A DNA stretch of 64,000 bases from Stenotrophomonas sp. 364 (GCF_009832905.1 NZ_CP047135.1:4355001-4419000), one strand, 5' to 3'; shown: positions 21,327 through 32,049, numbered from the stretch's first letter. Numbers and translations are program-made. Notes: a model not told the origin generated them from the letters alone.

Positions 21327-23240
21327 CTAGAACAGCTGGCCCTGGGCCGGCGTCGGCGCCTGCACCGCAGGTTCGGCTGCGGCTGCATCACGCGATGCAG
21401 CCGCGTTGCCGGTCAGCCGCACCGCCAGCCCGGACACGCGGCTGGCATGCCGCTTCAAGGCGGCCTCCAGCACCGGCGCGCTGCCCAGCACGTGCAGTGA
21501 CTGGCGTGCGCGGGTCATGCCGGTATAGAGCAGCTCGCGCGACAACACCCGGTTGTCGCGCCACGGCAGCTGCAACCAGACCTCATCGAATTCAGAGCCC
21601 TGCGCCTTGTGCACGGTCATCGCGAACGCGCTTTCGTGCGCGGGCAGCGCGCCCGGATGGAAGCCGCGCGGTTGATCGGGCGTGTCACCGGGGAACCAGG
21701 CGGTGATTGCACCGTGGCGGTCGGCCAGGCAGATGCCGATGTCGCCGTTGAACAGACGATGGCGGTAGCTGTTCTCTGTCACCAGCAGCAGGCGCCCGTG
21801 GAAGTAACCCGGCGCCATGCCCGCGCGCGGCACGCCGGCCAGCAACGCTTCGATGCGCGCATTGAGCCCGCGCGCACCTTGCGGTCCTTCGCGCACGGCG
21901 GTGAGCAGGCGGATGCGACCGGCGTTGGCCAACGCCTGGCCCGGGTCGACGGCATCGCCGAGCCCGCGCCAGTGCGACAGCAGGTGGTCGCGGTGCTGCT
22001 GCAGCGGATCGACCTGGTCTTCGTGGAAGTGCACGCCGGCCAGGTGACCGCCCCGCAGCAGGGCCAGCGCAGTAGCAGGGTCGCCCTCGCGCACGGCATG
22101 CGCCAGCGGTGCCAGATCCAGTGCATCGGTCTGCCGGTAGCCACGCTGCAGCTGCACGCGGCGACCGGCGAAGTGCGTGGCCGGCGCCAGCGGCTGCAAC
22201 GCGGCCGGGGCCAGCAGCGTATGCAGCGCTGCGTGATCGTCGGCCTGGGTACCCAGGCCGTCACCGCTGGCGCGCAGGATCGCACTGAGCACATCGCCCG
22301 CTTCCACCGACGGCAACTGGTCCGGGTCGCCCAGCAAGACCAGCCGGGTACCGGAGGCGATCGCTTCCACCAGCTTGGTCATCAACGGCAGGTCGATCAT
22401 CGAGGCTTCGTCCACCACCACCACGTCGAACGGCAACGGGTTGTCGCCGTGGTGGCGGAAGCGCGGCGAATCAGGGATCACCCCGAGCAGCCGGTGCAGG
22501 GTGGTGCCGGTGCTGGGCATGGCGTCGCACAGCGCCGGCGCGATGCCGAGCAGGCGCAGCCGCTGCACCGCCAGGCGCAGGCTTTCGGCCATGCGTTCGG
22601 CGGCGCGACCGGTGGGCGCGGCCAGGGCGACCCGCGGCACCGGCTGGTCGGCCTGTACGGCCTGGGCCGCCAGCAGCACCAGCAGCCGCGCGATGGTGGT
22701 GGTCTTGCCGGTGCCCGGCCCGCCGGTGACCAGCACCAGTGGATGCCGCAAGGCCACGCCTGCCGCGCGGGCCTGGTGGTCGATGCCCTCGCGCGCCTGT
22801 GGGAACAGCTGCGCGAACAGCGATGCCAGCACGGCAGGATCAACCTGCCCGGGCGCATGGGTGGCGATGCGCTGCAGGCCGTCGGCCAGGCGGCGCTCGT
22901 ACTCGCGGTAGCGGCGCAGGTAGAGCAGGCCGTTTTCCAGCACCAGCGGGACCTCGGTTGCCGGGACGCTGTCGGCGTCGGGCACGTCCACCCACGGCGA
23001 CTCGCGCAGCTGGTCCAGCCAGGTGTCCGCATCGGGCCAGGCGGTGTCCGCCTCGACCAACCGCTGCGGCTGGCGGGGGTCCAGCCCGGCATGCCCCTGC
23101 GACACCGCCAGCGAGGCCAGCGCGGCGGCGGCCAGCACCGTATCGGGCGTGTCCGGGCGCAACCGGCGCAGGCTCTGCGCCAGGGCGTGGTCGAGGGTGC
23201 GCAGCGCGCCGCCGTTCTTCAGTGCCGCGAGCAGGCTCAT
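21327..23240 (-). CDS. recD: Exodeoxyribonuclease V subunit RecD
   Basis: A 637-residue superfamily 1B 5'-3' helicase of the RecBCD double-strand-break repair enzyme. Walker A is VTGGPGTGKTTT near 170, Walker B/motif II VVVDEASMIDLPL near 270, and the C-terminal UvrD-like part has FAMTVHKAQGSEFDEV and YTGMTRARQSL. It is the last gene of recC-recB-recD; its ATG overlaps the recB stop (ATGA), indicating coupled translation. Confidence 0.95.
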   Translation of the reverse strand: MSLLAALKNGGALRTLDHALAQSLRRLRPDTPDTVLAAAALASLAVSQGHAGLDPRQPQRLVEADTAWPDADTWLDQLRESPWVDVPDADSVPATEVPLVLENGLLYLRRYREYERRLADGLQRIATHAPGQVDPAVLASLFAQLFPQAREGIDHQARAAGVALRHPLVLVTGGPGTGKTTTIARLLVLLAAQAVQADQPVPRVALAAPTGRAAERMAESLRLAVQRLRLLGIAPALCDAMPSTGTTLHRLLGVIPDSPRFRHHGDNPLPFDVVVVDEASMIDLPLMTKLVEAIASGTRLVLLGDPDQLPSVEAGDVLSAILRASGDGLGTQADDHAALHTLLAPAALQPLAPATHFAGRRVQLQRGYRQTDALDLAPLAHAVREGDPATALALLRGGHLAGVHFHEDQVDPLQQHRDHLLSHWRGLGDAVDPGQALANAGRIRLLTAVREGPQGARGLNARIEALLAGVPRAGMAPGYFHGRLLLVTENSYRHRLFNGDIGICLADRHGAITAWFPGDTPDQPRGFHPGALPAHESAFAMTVHKAQGSEFDEVWLQLPWRDNRVLSRELLYTGMTRARQSLHVLGSAPVLEAALKRHASRVSGLAVRLTGNAAASRDAAAAEPAVQAPTPAQGQLF

Positions 23241-26200
23241 GCTTCACCCCGCGCGCGGGCCGCCATGCGCGCCTGGGCGTGCTCGCCGCCGGCGAACAGG
23301 GCGTCCAGTGCATCCACCAGGACCGGGTCGAAGCGGTGCGCATACACGCCGGGGCTGTCGGTGCGGGCGGCATCCAGGCCACGGCAGAACAGGTAGCGGA
23401 TGCCACCCATGTCGCGTGCGTACTCGTATCGTGCGCCGAGGCGGAAGCGCAGCCAGCGGTGCAGTGCCACCGTGTAGATCAACGCCTGCAGGTCGTATTC
23501 GCTGTGCTGCATGGCGCTCTGCAGCCGCACCGGGTCGTAGCCGGGCAGCCGGTTGGATTTGTAGTCGAGCACGTACCAGCGATCGCCGCGCACGTAGGTG
23601 AGATCGATCTTGCCGGTCATCAGGCCCTCCAGCTTGCGCCGCGTGCCGAAGCCGCGCCGTTCGCGGACCAGCCCATGCGCGTGCAGCAGGTCGAGCAGCA
23701 GCGGCACGGCGGTGGGTTGCATGGCGAAGTGGAACTCGATTTCCGCCCGCCGGTCGGTGGCCGGCAGGTCGTGCAGCGCGCCCCCTTCGGGCAGCGCCAC
23801 GGTCAGGGTCTGGCCGACCAGGGCGGTCAGCACCGCTACGCCATCATCGAGGTCTTCGTCGGCATAGCCTTCCTCGCCCAGCGAGGTGCGCAGCACGTCC
23901 GCCTCGTCATCCGGTGCCGGTTGCCCGGCCTGCCAGTGCGCCCAGCGCGCGAAGTCAGTGTTCTCCAGCGCGTCGTGCAGCACGTTGCCAAAGCGGCTGC
24001 CCATGAAGCGGGGGTCGACCTCGTCGTCGCGAAGCGGCACGGCCTGCGCGGTGTCCAGGGTGAGATCCTCGCCGCTGGGTTCGTCGGCGGCGGGCGCCGG
24101 AACCTCGGTGGCGGCGGCATCGGTGTCGTGGCCGGCGTCGGCATGCGCCAGCTGGGTGAAGCTGTACACCCACCAGTCGTGCGGGATGCGCCGGGTCAGC
24201 GCGCGCACCGGCGGCAGGTCGCCGTCGCGCTCGGTGGCCAGCTGCGCCGGACGTGGTTCCAACGGGGCCTGGATCACGGCGATGTCCGGATGCGCGCGCA
24301 GCGCATCCAGGTCGGACAGCATCGGCGCCAGCCGGGTTTTCGCGGTGCCGGCCAGGTCGCCCGCGGCGATCCACAGCGCGTGCTCGGCGCGGGTCAGGCC
24401 CACGTACAACAGGCGCGCGTCTTCGGCTTCCTGCTCCTGCGCGCTGCGCGCGCTGGCCGCGCTCCAGGCCTCGTCCTTGTCCAGTTTCCAGTGCAGCTCG
24501 CGACGGCCGTTGGCATGCACGGTGCACTGGGTGTCGGTGTTGGGTGCACTGCCGCCGATGCCCACGAACGGCAGGAACACCAGCGGATACTCCAGGCCCT
24601 TGCTCTTGTGCAGGGTGATGATCTGCACGCGGCGGGCGTCCGACTCCAGCCGCAGCAGCTGCGCCTCGTCGTTCTGGTCGGCGTGGGCCATCTGCACCTG
24701 CAGCCAGTCCAGCAGGCCATGCATGCCCAGCGTCTGCGCCGCGGCGTGCTGCAGCAGTTCCCCCAGCTGCAGGTAGTTGGTGAGGCGGCGTTCGCCGTCG
24801 ATCAGACCCAGCAGGCGCTCGGCGTGCTCGGCGCACAGGTCGGCGATCACCGCGAACGGACCACCGCGCTGCCAGCGTTCGCGCCACAGCAGCAGGCGGA
24901 CCTGGAAACTGCGCTGTGCGTCGCCCTCGCGCTCCAGCGCGTCGATGGCAGCAGCATCTTCGCCCAGCAGCACGGTGGACAACGCGGCGCGCAGGCGGCC
25001 TTCGTCGGCCGGTTGCAGCAGGGCCAGCAACAGCACGCGCAGGTCCTGCGCCTCGGGCGTGGCATACAGGCTCTGCTTGCCGGCGGCGACGGCCGGAATG
25101 CCTACCGCGCTCAACGCCTGTTGGATGCGCGTGGCTTCCTTGTGCGAGCGCACCAGCACGGCGATGTCACCGGGCTGCAGCGGTTGCCCGCGCAGCAGCG
25201 CGCGGCCTTGGCGGGCCTCGCTGAGCAACTGGTGGATGGCCGCCACGCAGGCATCGCTGGCCTGTTGCCGCGAAGCATCGGCCTTGAGCGCGCCGCCCTC
25301 GGGATTGTCCAGCAGGCGCAGGGTCAGGCCGGGCGCGGGTACGCCATCGCGCAGGAAATCGGTGTCCAGGCGGGTGCTGCCCGGGTGCACCGGCTCGAAG
25401 CGGATATCCGTCTCCAGGAAAGCCGTGTCGCCGGCGTTGGCATACAACGCCTGGATGGCGTGCAGCACGGCCGGCCGCGAGCGGAAGTTGCGGTCCAGCG
25501 GCGGCGCGGGATCGGCCTGGTGCTTGGCATTGAGGTAGGTGTGGATGTCGCCGCCGCGGAAACCGTAGATCGCCTGCTTGGGGTCGCCGATCAGGAACAG
25601 CGCCGGGGTCAGGCCCGCCGCGCGGGTTTCCTCCGAATCGCCGAACACGCGCTGGAAGATGCTCCATTGGCGGTCATCGGTGTCCTGGAACTCGTCCACC
25701 AGCGCGATCGCGTACTGCGCGCGCAGCTGTTGCACCAGCACGGCGCGATGCGGCCCCTCCAGCGCGTCGGCGACGCCGTCGATCAGGTCGTCATAGGTCT
25801 GCACGCGGCCGATCCGCTTGAGCTCGGCCAGGCGTGCGCGGGCCTGGTCGCGCAGCGCATGCAGGAACGCGATGGCCTGGCCACGCTGCCACTGCGCCAA
25901 CGCATCGGTGGCGGCCAGGTACAGCGCCAGTGCGTGCTGCAGCGGTGAATGCGGCGTCCTGCCGGCGTGCGCCTTGTTGGTGCGCGCGCTGAGCTCTTCG
26001 GGGGTCAGCCTGCGCAGCCGCTCCGGATCGGCGTCCAGCGGCGCGTCCGGAGCGTCCGCCCCGGCCCAGCGGTGCAGCTGCACGCTCAGCGGCTCCAGCC
26101 AGGCCAGCTTGTAGCTGTTGCCATTGAGCACCTTGGCCTCGACCGCGGCACAGACCTCACCCATGAAGGCATCGCCGTGCTGGCGATAGGCGTCGGCGAA

Positions 26201-26890
26201 CTGGCGTGCGGCCAGTGCATGCGCCGGGCGCGGATCGTCATGCAACCCGGCGGGCACCGGCGGCAGCAACGGCAACGGCTTGATCAGCGTTGCCAGGTCG
26301 CCAGCCAGCGCCTCCGGGCTGGACCACAACCGGGTCAGTGCGTCGACAGTGGCCGCATCGTTGGCGTGGACCCGCCACAGGTCGGCGGCCAGTTCGTCGT
26401 GCAGGGCGCGTTCGCTGGGCAACAGCGTCGGCGGGTCGAAGGTATGGCCGCTTTCCAGCGCGTGCTCGCGCAGCACCCGCGTGCAGAAGCCATGGATGGT
26501 GAAGATGGAGGCCAGGTCGATTTCATCGGCGGCGGTCTGCAGCCGGCGTGCCAGCGTGGCCGGGGTTTCCTCGCCCAGCGCCAGCTGGCGCTGCAGGATC
26601 CACCGGGTCAGCACCACCTCGGGGCTGTCCTCGTCGCTGGGCGCGCGTTCCACCAGCTGCGCGGCCAGGGCCAGGCGTTCGCGGATGCGCTTGCGCAGTT
26701 CCTGGGTGGCCGCATCGGTGAAGGTCACCGCCAGGATCTGGCCGATGCGCCAGCCTTTTTCCACCACCAGCCGGGTAAACAGGGTGGCCAGGGTGAAGGT
26801 CTTGCCGGTGCCGGCACTGGCCTCGATCAGGCGTACGCCGTCCAGCGGCAGCGCCAGGTAGGGGTCATCCAGCAGGTCGGGGGCGGTCAT
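23237..26890 (-). CDS. recB: Exodeoxyribonuclease V subunit RecB
   Basis: A 1217-residue UvrD-type helicase plus nuclease. Walker A is EASAGTGKTFTL near residue 23; helicase motifs include LVDEFQDTDDRQW, IGDPKQAIYGFRGGD and ITLHKSKGLEYPLVF. The C-terminal nuclease site is present: MTGKIDLTYV and WYVLDYKSNRLPGY near 1080-1110. RecB unwinds DNA 3'-5' and holds the only nuclease site of RecBCD. The start overlaps the recC stop and the end overlaps the recD start. Confidence 0.96.
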   Translation of the reverse strand: MTAPDLLDDPYLALPLDGVRLIEASAGTGKTFTLATLFTRLVVEKGWRIGQILAVTFTDAATQELRKRIRERLALAAQLVERAPSDEDSPEVVLTRWILQRQLALGEETPATLARRLQTAADEIDLASIFTIHGFCTRVLREHALESGHTFDPPTLLPSERALHDELAADLWRVHANDAATVDALTRLWSSPEALAGDLATLIKPLPLLPPVPAGLHDDPRPAHALAARQFADAYRQHGDAFMGEVCAAVEAKVLNGNSYKLAWLEPLSVQLHRWAGADAPDAPLDADPERLRRLTPEELSARTNKAHAGRTPHSPLQHALALYLAATDALAQWQRGQAIAFLHALRDQARARLAELKRIGRVQTYDDLIDGVADALEGPHRAVLVQQLRAQYAIALVDEFQDTDDRQWSIFQRVFGDSEETRAAGLTPALFLIGDPKQAIYGFRGGDIHTYLNAKHQADPAPPLDRNFRSRPAVLHAIQALYANAGDTAFLETDIRFEPVHPGSTRLDTDFLRDGVPAPGLTLRLLDNPEGGALKADASRQQASDACVAAIHQLLSEARQGRALLRGQPLQPGDIAVLVRSHKEATRIQQALSAVGIPAVAAGKQSLYATPEAQDLRVLLLALLQPADEGRLRAALSTVLLGEDAAAIDALEREGDAQRSFQVRLLLWRERWQRGGPFAVIADLCAEHAERLLGLIDGERRLTNYLQLGELLQHAAAQTLGMHGLLDWLQVQMAHADQNDEAQLLRLESDARRVQIITLHKSKGLEYPLVFLPFVGIGGSAPNTDTQCTVHANGRRELHWKLDKDEAWSAASARSAQEQEAEDARLLYVGLTRAEHALWIAAGDLAGTAKTRLAPMLSDLDALRAHPDIAVIQAPLEPRPAQLATERDGDLPPVRALTRRIPHDWWVYSFTQLAHADAGHDTDAAATEVPAPAADEPSGEDLTLDTAQAVPLRDDEVDPRFMGSRFGNVLHDALENTDFARWAHWQAGQPAPDDEADVLRTSLGEEGYADEDLDDGVAVLTALVGQTLTVALPEGGALHDLPATDRRAEIEFHFAMQPTAVPLLLDLLHAHGLVRERRGFGTRRKLEGLMTGKIDLTYVRGDRWYVLDYKSNRLPGYDPVRLQSAMQHSEYDLQALIYTVALHRWLRFRLGARYEYARDMGGIRYLFCRGLDAARTDSPGVYAHRFDPVLVDALDALFAGGEHAQARMAARARGEA

Positions 26891-29800
26891 CGCGCAGCAC
26901 CTTGTTCGTCGAAGCCGGCAAATATCCGGCCTTCGCGCACCGCGGTGAACACCACAAAGCTGTTGTGGAGCAGCTGCCCGTAGCTGTCGGGGCTGGCGAA
27001 GAGATCGTGGCCGCGCAGCGCCAGCTGGTAGCCGGCACCGCTGGATTCGGCCCAGCTGCGGTCACTGCCATACCAGCGCGCGCGGCCCTCGGCCTCGCGC
27101 TTGGCCGGCAGCGCGGTATACAGCGCCCAGGCGGTGGACGGCGCATACAACAGGGGCGCGCGCAGCCCCTCGTTGCGCAGCTGCAGCAGCCGCCGCAGCA
27201 CCTGCTGCGCCCGTTCGGGCGGCAGCGGGGGCAGGACATGCGGGCCCAGGCCGTCTTCGCCGCTGTCGTGGAACTGCACCAGGGGCAGCCCGTCGCCGGC
27301 GGCGTTGGCCAGCAGCCAGTCCAGGCCGTGGCGGATCGCCGCGCGGCCGTTGAGCGGCCCCGGGCGCAGCCGCACGATCCCCTGCGCATGCACGTCGTTG
27401 ATGCGCCCGTGCAGGCGCACGCCATCGATGTCCACCTCATGGCGGCGGCTGTCGGCCACGCTGCCGGCCTGCCACTGCGCCAATGCCTGCGCGTAGGGGC
27501 GGGTCTGTCCCTGCAGGGCCTCGAACTGGCGCTCACCCAACGCACCGGACGGCAGCAGCGCACGCGCGCGCAGCCGCGGATACAGCGGCGCCTCGTCCTG
27601 GCCCAGGGTGGCGTCGATCACCGCCTGCTGCAGCCGCAGGGTGTCGGTGCCGCGCGCGGCCATCACCAGCGGCTCCACGTCGTCGGCGTCGGCCAGGTCT
27701 TCGGGCAGGCGCAGCCCCAGCCGTTGCGACAGGAACTGGCTGGCCGGATCGGTCAGGAAGCGGCGCAGCGCATCCAGGCTGAGTTCGCTCTCGCCTGGCA
27801 GCGTGTCGGCCGGCGGCAATGGCTGGTCGAACCAGGCCGCCAGCGGGCGCCGCCGCCCGCCCAGCGATCCGGCGGCCGGATGCCACTGCTGGCGATAGCT
27901 GAAGCGCCGCGGCTCATCGCCGCCGCCGAACGCGGCCGGGGCGAACGGCTGCAGCGAATGGCGCACGGTGAGCTGGCGGGCAGCGGTGGCCGGCACCTGG
28001 TGGTACTCGGCCGCCGCATCGATCAATTCGCTGACCAGCACCGAGGGCTCGCGCACGCTGCCGTCGCGTGGGTCGGCGCCCAGGTAGCTCAGGTAGAACA
28101 CGTCCTGCGCCGAAGCGAACAGCTGCAGGAACAGGAAGCGGTCGTCCTCGCGCAGCGACCGGTCGCCGTACCGGCGCTTGTCGGTGCCCAGTTCGGCCGT
28201 GAGCTGGTTGAGCCCGGCGGCCGGATCGCGACGCGGGAAATCGCCGTCGTTGAGGCCCAGCACGCAGATCACCCGGAACGGCAGCAGGCGCATCGGCACC
28301 ATGCGGCCGAAGCTGATGCCGCCGGTGAGCAGCGGCGCACGGGTGTCGGCTTCGGCCAGGACGCCGGCGAAATGCGCGCGCACCACCTCCGGGGCCACCT
28401 CGCCCTGGTACTGGGCCTGGTGGGCGTCGCGGGCGAACTCGTTGATCAGCTTGCGCAGGCGCTCCAGTGCACGCTGGCTGCTGGCGGCCTGCTGGGGGAC
28501 CGGCAACAGCGCGTCCAGCAATGCCAGCAGGCGCTGGCGCCAGTGCGACGGCGGCATCGCCTCGCCCAGCGCGCGCTGGTAGCGGGCCAGCACCCGCAGC
28601 AGGCCCAGCAGGCGATCCAGCGCGTCGAGCGCGCTGCCTTCCAGTTCCGGCCAGGGCGCCACCCCGGCGATATCGCCGTCACTGCCACTGGCATGACCCA
28701 GCAGCAGCCGGTCCAGCGCGAACTGCCAGGTAAAGGCATCGTCGCGCGGCGCCTGGTGCTGGTGGCGGTGCTGGGCATGCAGGCCCCAGCGCGCGCCGGC
28801 CGCCTGCAGCCAGTCGTGCAGGCGATCAAAGGCGGCCGCATCCAGCCCGGCGGCCTCGGCCAGCGGCGCGCTGGCCAGCAGGTCCAGCACTTCGTTCAAC
28901 CCGAAGCGCGACACCGGCAGGCCCAGCAGATGCACGAACACGTCGGCCAGCGGTTCGCCGGCCAGCGGGCTGGTGTCGGCCAGCGCGTAGGGAATATGGT
29001 CCTCGCCGCCGCTGCGGCCGCCGAACACCGCTTCCAGGTACGGGACGTAGGGATCGATGTCCGGCGCCAGCACCGCGATGTCGCGGGCCTGCAGCGGCGG
29101 ATCGAAGCGCGGGTCCTGCAGCAGCGCCCGCAGCTGGTCGTGCAGCACCTGCAGTTCGCGCAGGCGGGTGTGGCAGGCGTGCACCTGCAGGCTCGGGTCA
29201 TCGTGGCGCAGCGCCTCCCGGCGCGCGCCGGCCGGCTGGCCGCGGCGATGGAACAGGTCGCGCTGCAGCCGGTGCAGCAGGCTGTCGGACAATCCGCCGG
29301 CGTCCATGTCCGGGCGCGCGTCCTCTTCGGGATCGTCGTAGGCGGCAATCTCGCCGGACGGGTGCACCACTTCATAACTGCCCAGCACCGCCATGAAGTC
29401 GCGGCCTGCCGCGCCCCAGGCCTGCAGCAGGCGGTTCTCGCCGGCCGCTTCGCCAAACGGGTCCGGCGCGCCGCTGCGCAGCTTCTCGCCCAGCGTCTGC
29501 AGGTCGCCCCAGTAGGCCTGGGTGGGCGTGGGCAGGTAGAAGTGCATCGTGCCGACCCGGGCCTGGGTGGCCATCACCCGCAGCACGTCGGGGGAGATGT
29601 TGAGCGTGGCGAAGGCGAACACCCGCGCCGGCAGGCCCTGCGGCAGCGGACGCCCCGGGCCTTCGAAGCGCGACAGGTAGGCATCGATGCGGCGCGCGCG
29701 GTACTGGTGGCCGCTGGCGATGTGCCGCCACAGGATCGCCTGCGGGTCCTGCGCGTCGGCCCCGGCCTCCCAGCGCAACAGCCAGTCGCGACGCCAGGCC

Positions 29801-30234
29801 TGGTACTTCTCGTACACCGCCGCCAGCTCGCCCGCCAACGCCCACGGCTTGAGTGGATCGGCCGCCGACAGGTAGGCCTGCAGCGCCTGCATCGGCGCCT
29901 GCGCCAGCACGGCCGGGTCGGTCAGCGCGGCGTACAGCTTCCAGCGCAGCGCCGCCGCGGTGAGGTCGTCATGCTCGCCGGGCACGTTGGCGTTGAGCGC
30001 CCGGGCCACGAATTCACCGGGGGTGAGGAATTCCAGGTTGGCGGCAATGCCATACTCGACCGCCAGGGTGGACTGCAGCCAGCGCCGCATCGCTACCTGC
30101 GGGATCAGCACCACCTCGGGCACCAGGACGGACTGGCCCGGCACCGGCTCGCGCACCGCCGTGGCCAGCAGCGCAGCCAGCACGTCGAGTGAATTGGAGT
30201 GGTACAGGCGGAAGTCGGATGCAGCATCAGTCAT
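26887..30234 (-). CDS. recC: Exodeoxyribonuclease V subunit RecC
   Basis: A 1115-residue subunit that splits the DNA strands and scans for the recombination hotspot sequence in RecBCD. Family segments include FRLYHSNSLDVLAALLA at the start, QVAMRRWLQSTLAVEYGIAANLEF near 55, and GRMVPMRLLPFRVICVLGLNDGDFPR in the middle. The ATG at 30234 matches the family N-terminus; the open frame continues upstream but looks non-coding. It is the first gene of the operon, divergent from mlaF across a 204-bp spacer in which I see no clear promoter or repeat. Confidence 0.95.
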   Translation of the reverse strand: MTDAASDFRLYHSNSLDVLAALLATAVREPVPGQSVLVPEVVLIPQVAMRRWLQSTLAVEYGIAANLEFLTPGEFVARALNANVPGEHDDLTAAALRWKLYAALTDPAVLAQAPMQALQAYLSAADPLKPWALAGELAAVYEKYQAWRRDWLLRWEAGADAQDPQAILWRHIASGHQYRARRIDAYLSRFEGPGRPLPQGLPARVFAFATLNISPDVLRVMATQARVGTMHFYLPTPTQAYWGDLQTLGEKLRSGAPDPFGEAAGENRLLQAWGAAGRDFMAVLGSYEVVHPSGEIAAYDDPEEDARPDMDAGGLSDSLLHRLQRDLFHRRGQPAGARREALRHDDPSLQVHACHTRLRELQVLHDQLRALLQDPRFDPPLQARDIAVLAPDIDPYVPYLEAVFGGRSGGEDHIPYALADTSPLAGEPLADVFVHLLGLPVSRFGLNEVLDLLASAPLAEAAGLDAAAFDRLHDWLQAAGARWGLHAQHRHQHQAPRDDAFTWQFALDRLLLGHASGSDGDIAGVAPWPELEGSALDALDRLLGLLRVLARYQRALGEAMPPSHWRQRLLALLDALLPVPQQAASSQRALERLRKLINEFARDAHQAQYQGEVAPEVVRAHFAGVLAEADTRAPLLTGGISFGRMVPMRLLPFRVICVLGLNDGDFPRRDPAAGLNQLTAELGTDKRRYGDRSLREDDRFLFLQLFASAQDVFYLSYLGADPRDGSVREPSVLVSELIDAAAEYHQVPATAARQLTVRHSLQPFAPAAFGGGDEPRRFSYRQQWHPAAGSLGGRRRPLAAWFDQPLPPADTLPGESELSLDALRRFLTDPASQFLSQRLGLRLPEDLADADDVEPLVMAARGTDTLRLQQAVIDATLGQDEAPLYPRLRARALLPSGALGERQFEALQGQTRPYAQALAQWQAGSVADSRRHEVDIDGVRLHGRINDVHAQGIVRLRPGPLNGRAAIRHGLDWLLANAAGDGLPLVQFHDSGEDGLGPHVLPPLPPERAQQVLRRLLQLRNEGLRAPLLYAPSTAWALYTALPAKREAEGRARWYGSDRSWAESSGAGYQLALRGHDLFASPDSYGQLLHNSFVVFTAVREGRIFAGFDEQGAAR

Positions 30235-30438
30235 CGCGCCAGTGTGCCGCAGCGGCCGCGCGATCACGAGGGTGGCCGACGTGGGAACCGGCCGAGAAAC
30301 CGACCATGCCGCGTCCCGGCACGGTGTGTTGCGAGCGGCGTCGCAGGCCGGGCGGCGGGGTCGTGCCACAATACTGCACGGTCCAGTTCGGTTATGTTCA
30401 GCCGTTCACCACGATCTTACAACGTTGGAATTTTGTTA

Positions 30439-31236
30439 ATGGCGTCCATGACGGCTTCCGAAGAATCGCTGGTGCAGTTGTCCAACGTGCGTATCGATCG
30501 CGGCGGTCGCAGCATCCTGCGCGACGTTTCGCTGCAGGTGCCGCGTGGCAGCATCACCGCCGTGCTGGGCCCGTCGGGCAGCGGCAAGTCCACCCTGCTG
30601 GCGGCGCTGACCGGCGAGCTGCGCCCGGTGGCCGGCATGGTCACCCTGTTCGGCCAGCCGATCCCCGAGCGCAGCAGCGCGCTGCGCGAGATGCGCCGCA
30701 GCGTGGGCGTGCTCCTGCAGGGCAATGGCCTGCTCACCGACCTGACCGTGGCCGAGAACGTCGCCCTGCCGCTGCGCACCCACACCCGCCTGCCGGCGCC
30801 GGTGCTGCGCCGCCTGGTGGACATGAAGCTGCACGCGGTGGGCCTGCTGGCCGCCGCCGATGCCTGGCCGCGCGAGCTGTCCGGCGGCATGGCCCGGCGC
30901 GTGGCGCTGGCCCGCGCGCTGGCCCTGGACCCGCCGCTGATGATCTACGACGAGCCGCTGACCGGGCTGGACCCGATCGCCTCGGGCGTGATCATGAGCC
31001 TGATCCAGCGCCTCAACCACAGCCTGGGCCTGACCAGCATCATCGTCAGCCACCATGTGCACGAGACCCTGCCGATCTGCGACCAGGTGATCGCCATCGC
31101 CAACGGCGGCGTGGTGTTCCAGGGCAGCCCGGCCGACCTGGACGCCAGCCAGGACCCGCTGCTGCGCCAGTTCCTGCACGGCCAGCCGGATGGCCCGATT
31201 CCGTTCGATGCCGCGCCGCGCGCGAGGGTTGCCTGA
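30439..31236 (+). CDS. mlaF: Phospholipid transport ATP-binding protein MlaF
   Basis: A 265-residue ABC ATPase powering MlaFEDB, which moves phospholipids between inner membrane and periplasmic MlaC to keep the outer membrane asymmetric. Walker A GPSGSGKST, signature LSGGMARRVALARAL and Walker B LMIYDEPLTGLD are intact. The ATG at 30439 is used; another ATG nine bases later is possible. It opens the mlaFEDCB-mlaA operon and its stop overlaps the mlaE start (TGATG). Confidence 0.93.
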   Translation: MASMTASEESLVQLSNVRIDRGGRSILRDVSLQVPRGSITAVLGPSGSGKSTLLAALTGELRPVAGMVTLFGQPIPERSSALREMRRSVGVLLQGNGLLTDLTVAENVALPLRTHTRLPAPVLRRLVDMKLHAVGLLAAADAWPRELSGGMARRVALARALALDPPLMIYDEPLTGLDPIASGVIMSLIQRLNHSLGLTSIIVSHHVHETLPICDQVIAIANGGVVFQGSPADLDASQDPLLRQFLHGQPDGPIPFDAAPRARVA

Positions 31237-31985
31237 TGCCGTTTGTTGACGCCACCCGCTCGCTGGGCCGCGCCGGCCTGTTCTCGCTGACGGTGCTGCG
31301 CGGTTCACTGCCCACCGCCGATTTCCTGGCCGAGCTCACCCGCGAGATCTACAAGGTGGGTGCCCGCTCGCTGCCGATCATCGCCGTGGGCGGTGCCTTC
31401 GTCGGCCTGGTGCTGACCCTGCAGGGCTACCGCACGCTGACCACCTTCGGCGCCGCCGATGCCCTGTCCACGCTGCTGGGGCTGTCGCTGTACCGCGAAC
31501 TGGCCCCGGTGCTGACCGCGCTGCTGTTCATCGGCCGGGCCGGCAGCTCGATCGCCGCCGAACTGGGCCTGATGCGCGCCACCGACCAGATCAAGGCGCT
31601 GGAACTGATGGCCATCGACCCGATCGCCAAGGTGGTGGCGCCGCGCTTCTGGGCGGCGGTGCTCACCGTGCCCCTGCTCACCGGCATCTTCTGCTCGCTG
31701 GCGATCAGCGCCAGCTACTTCGAAGCGGTCCACGTGCTGGGCCTGGACAACGGGGTGTTCTGGTCGGCGCTGAGCAACAGCGTGGACTTCTGGGACGACT
31801 TCGGCGTGGCAATGCTGAAGTCGGCGATCTTCGGCGGTACCGCCGCGCTGGTGGCCTCCTACGTGGGCTTCCACGCCGAACCCACCATCGAAGGCACCTC
31901 GGTGGCGACTACCCGCGCGGTGGTCAACGCCTCGCTGCTGGTACTGATGTTCAACTTCGTGCTGTCGGCAATGATGTTCCGCTGA
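31236..31985 (+). CDS. mlaE: Phospholipid ABC transporter permease MlaE
   Basis: A 249-residue membrane permease with about five helices. The family signatures GGAFVGLVLTLQGYRTL and LLFIGRAGSSIAAELGLMRATDQIKALELM are present. It is translationally coupled to mlaF, then a 64-bp gap precedes mlaD. With MlaF, MlaD and MlaB it should form the inner-membrane complex. Confidence 0.95.
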   Translation: MPFVDATRSLGRAGLFSLTVLRGSLPTADFLAELTREIYKVGARSLPIIAVGGAFVGLVLTLQGYRTLTTFGAADALSTLLGLSLYRELAPVLTALLFIGRAGSSIAAELGLMRATDQIKALELMAIDPIAKVVAPRFWAAVLTVPLLTGIFCSLAISASYFEAVHVLGLDNGVFWSALSNSVDFWDDFGVAMLKSAIFGGTAALVASYVGFHAEPTIEGTSVATTRAVVNASLLVLMFNFVLSAMMFR

Positions 31986-32049
31986 ACACCGATCCATGAA
32001 ACCCGCCCGGGCACGCCTGGGCACCTGACAAACGAACAGTGAGACAACC

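Noticed and set aside
22739..25948. Long plus-strand frame opposite recB/recD
   Set aside because: Antisense to genes with clear motifs; composition-driven shadow.
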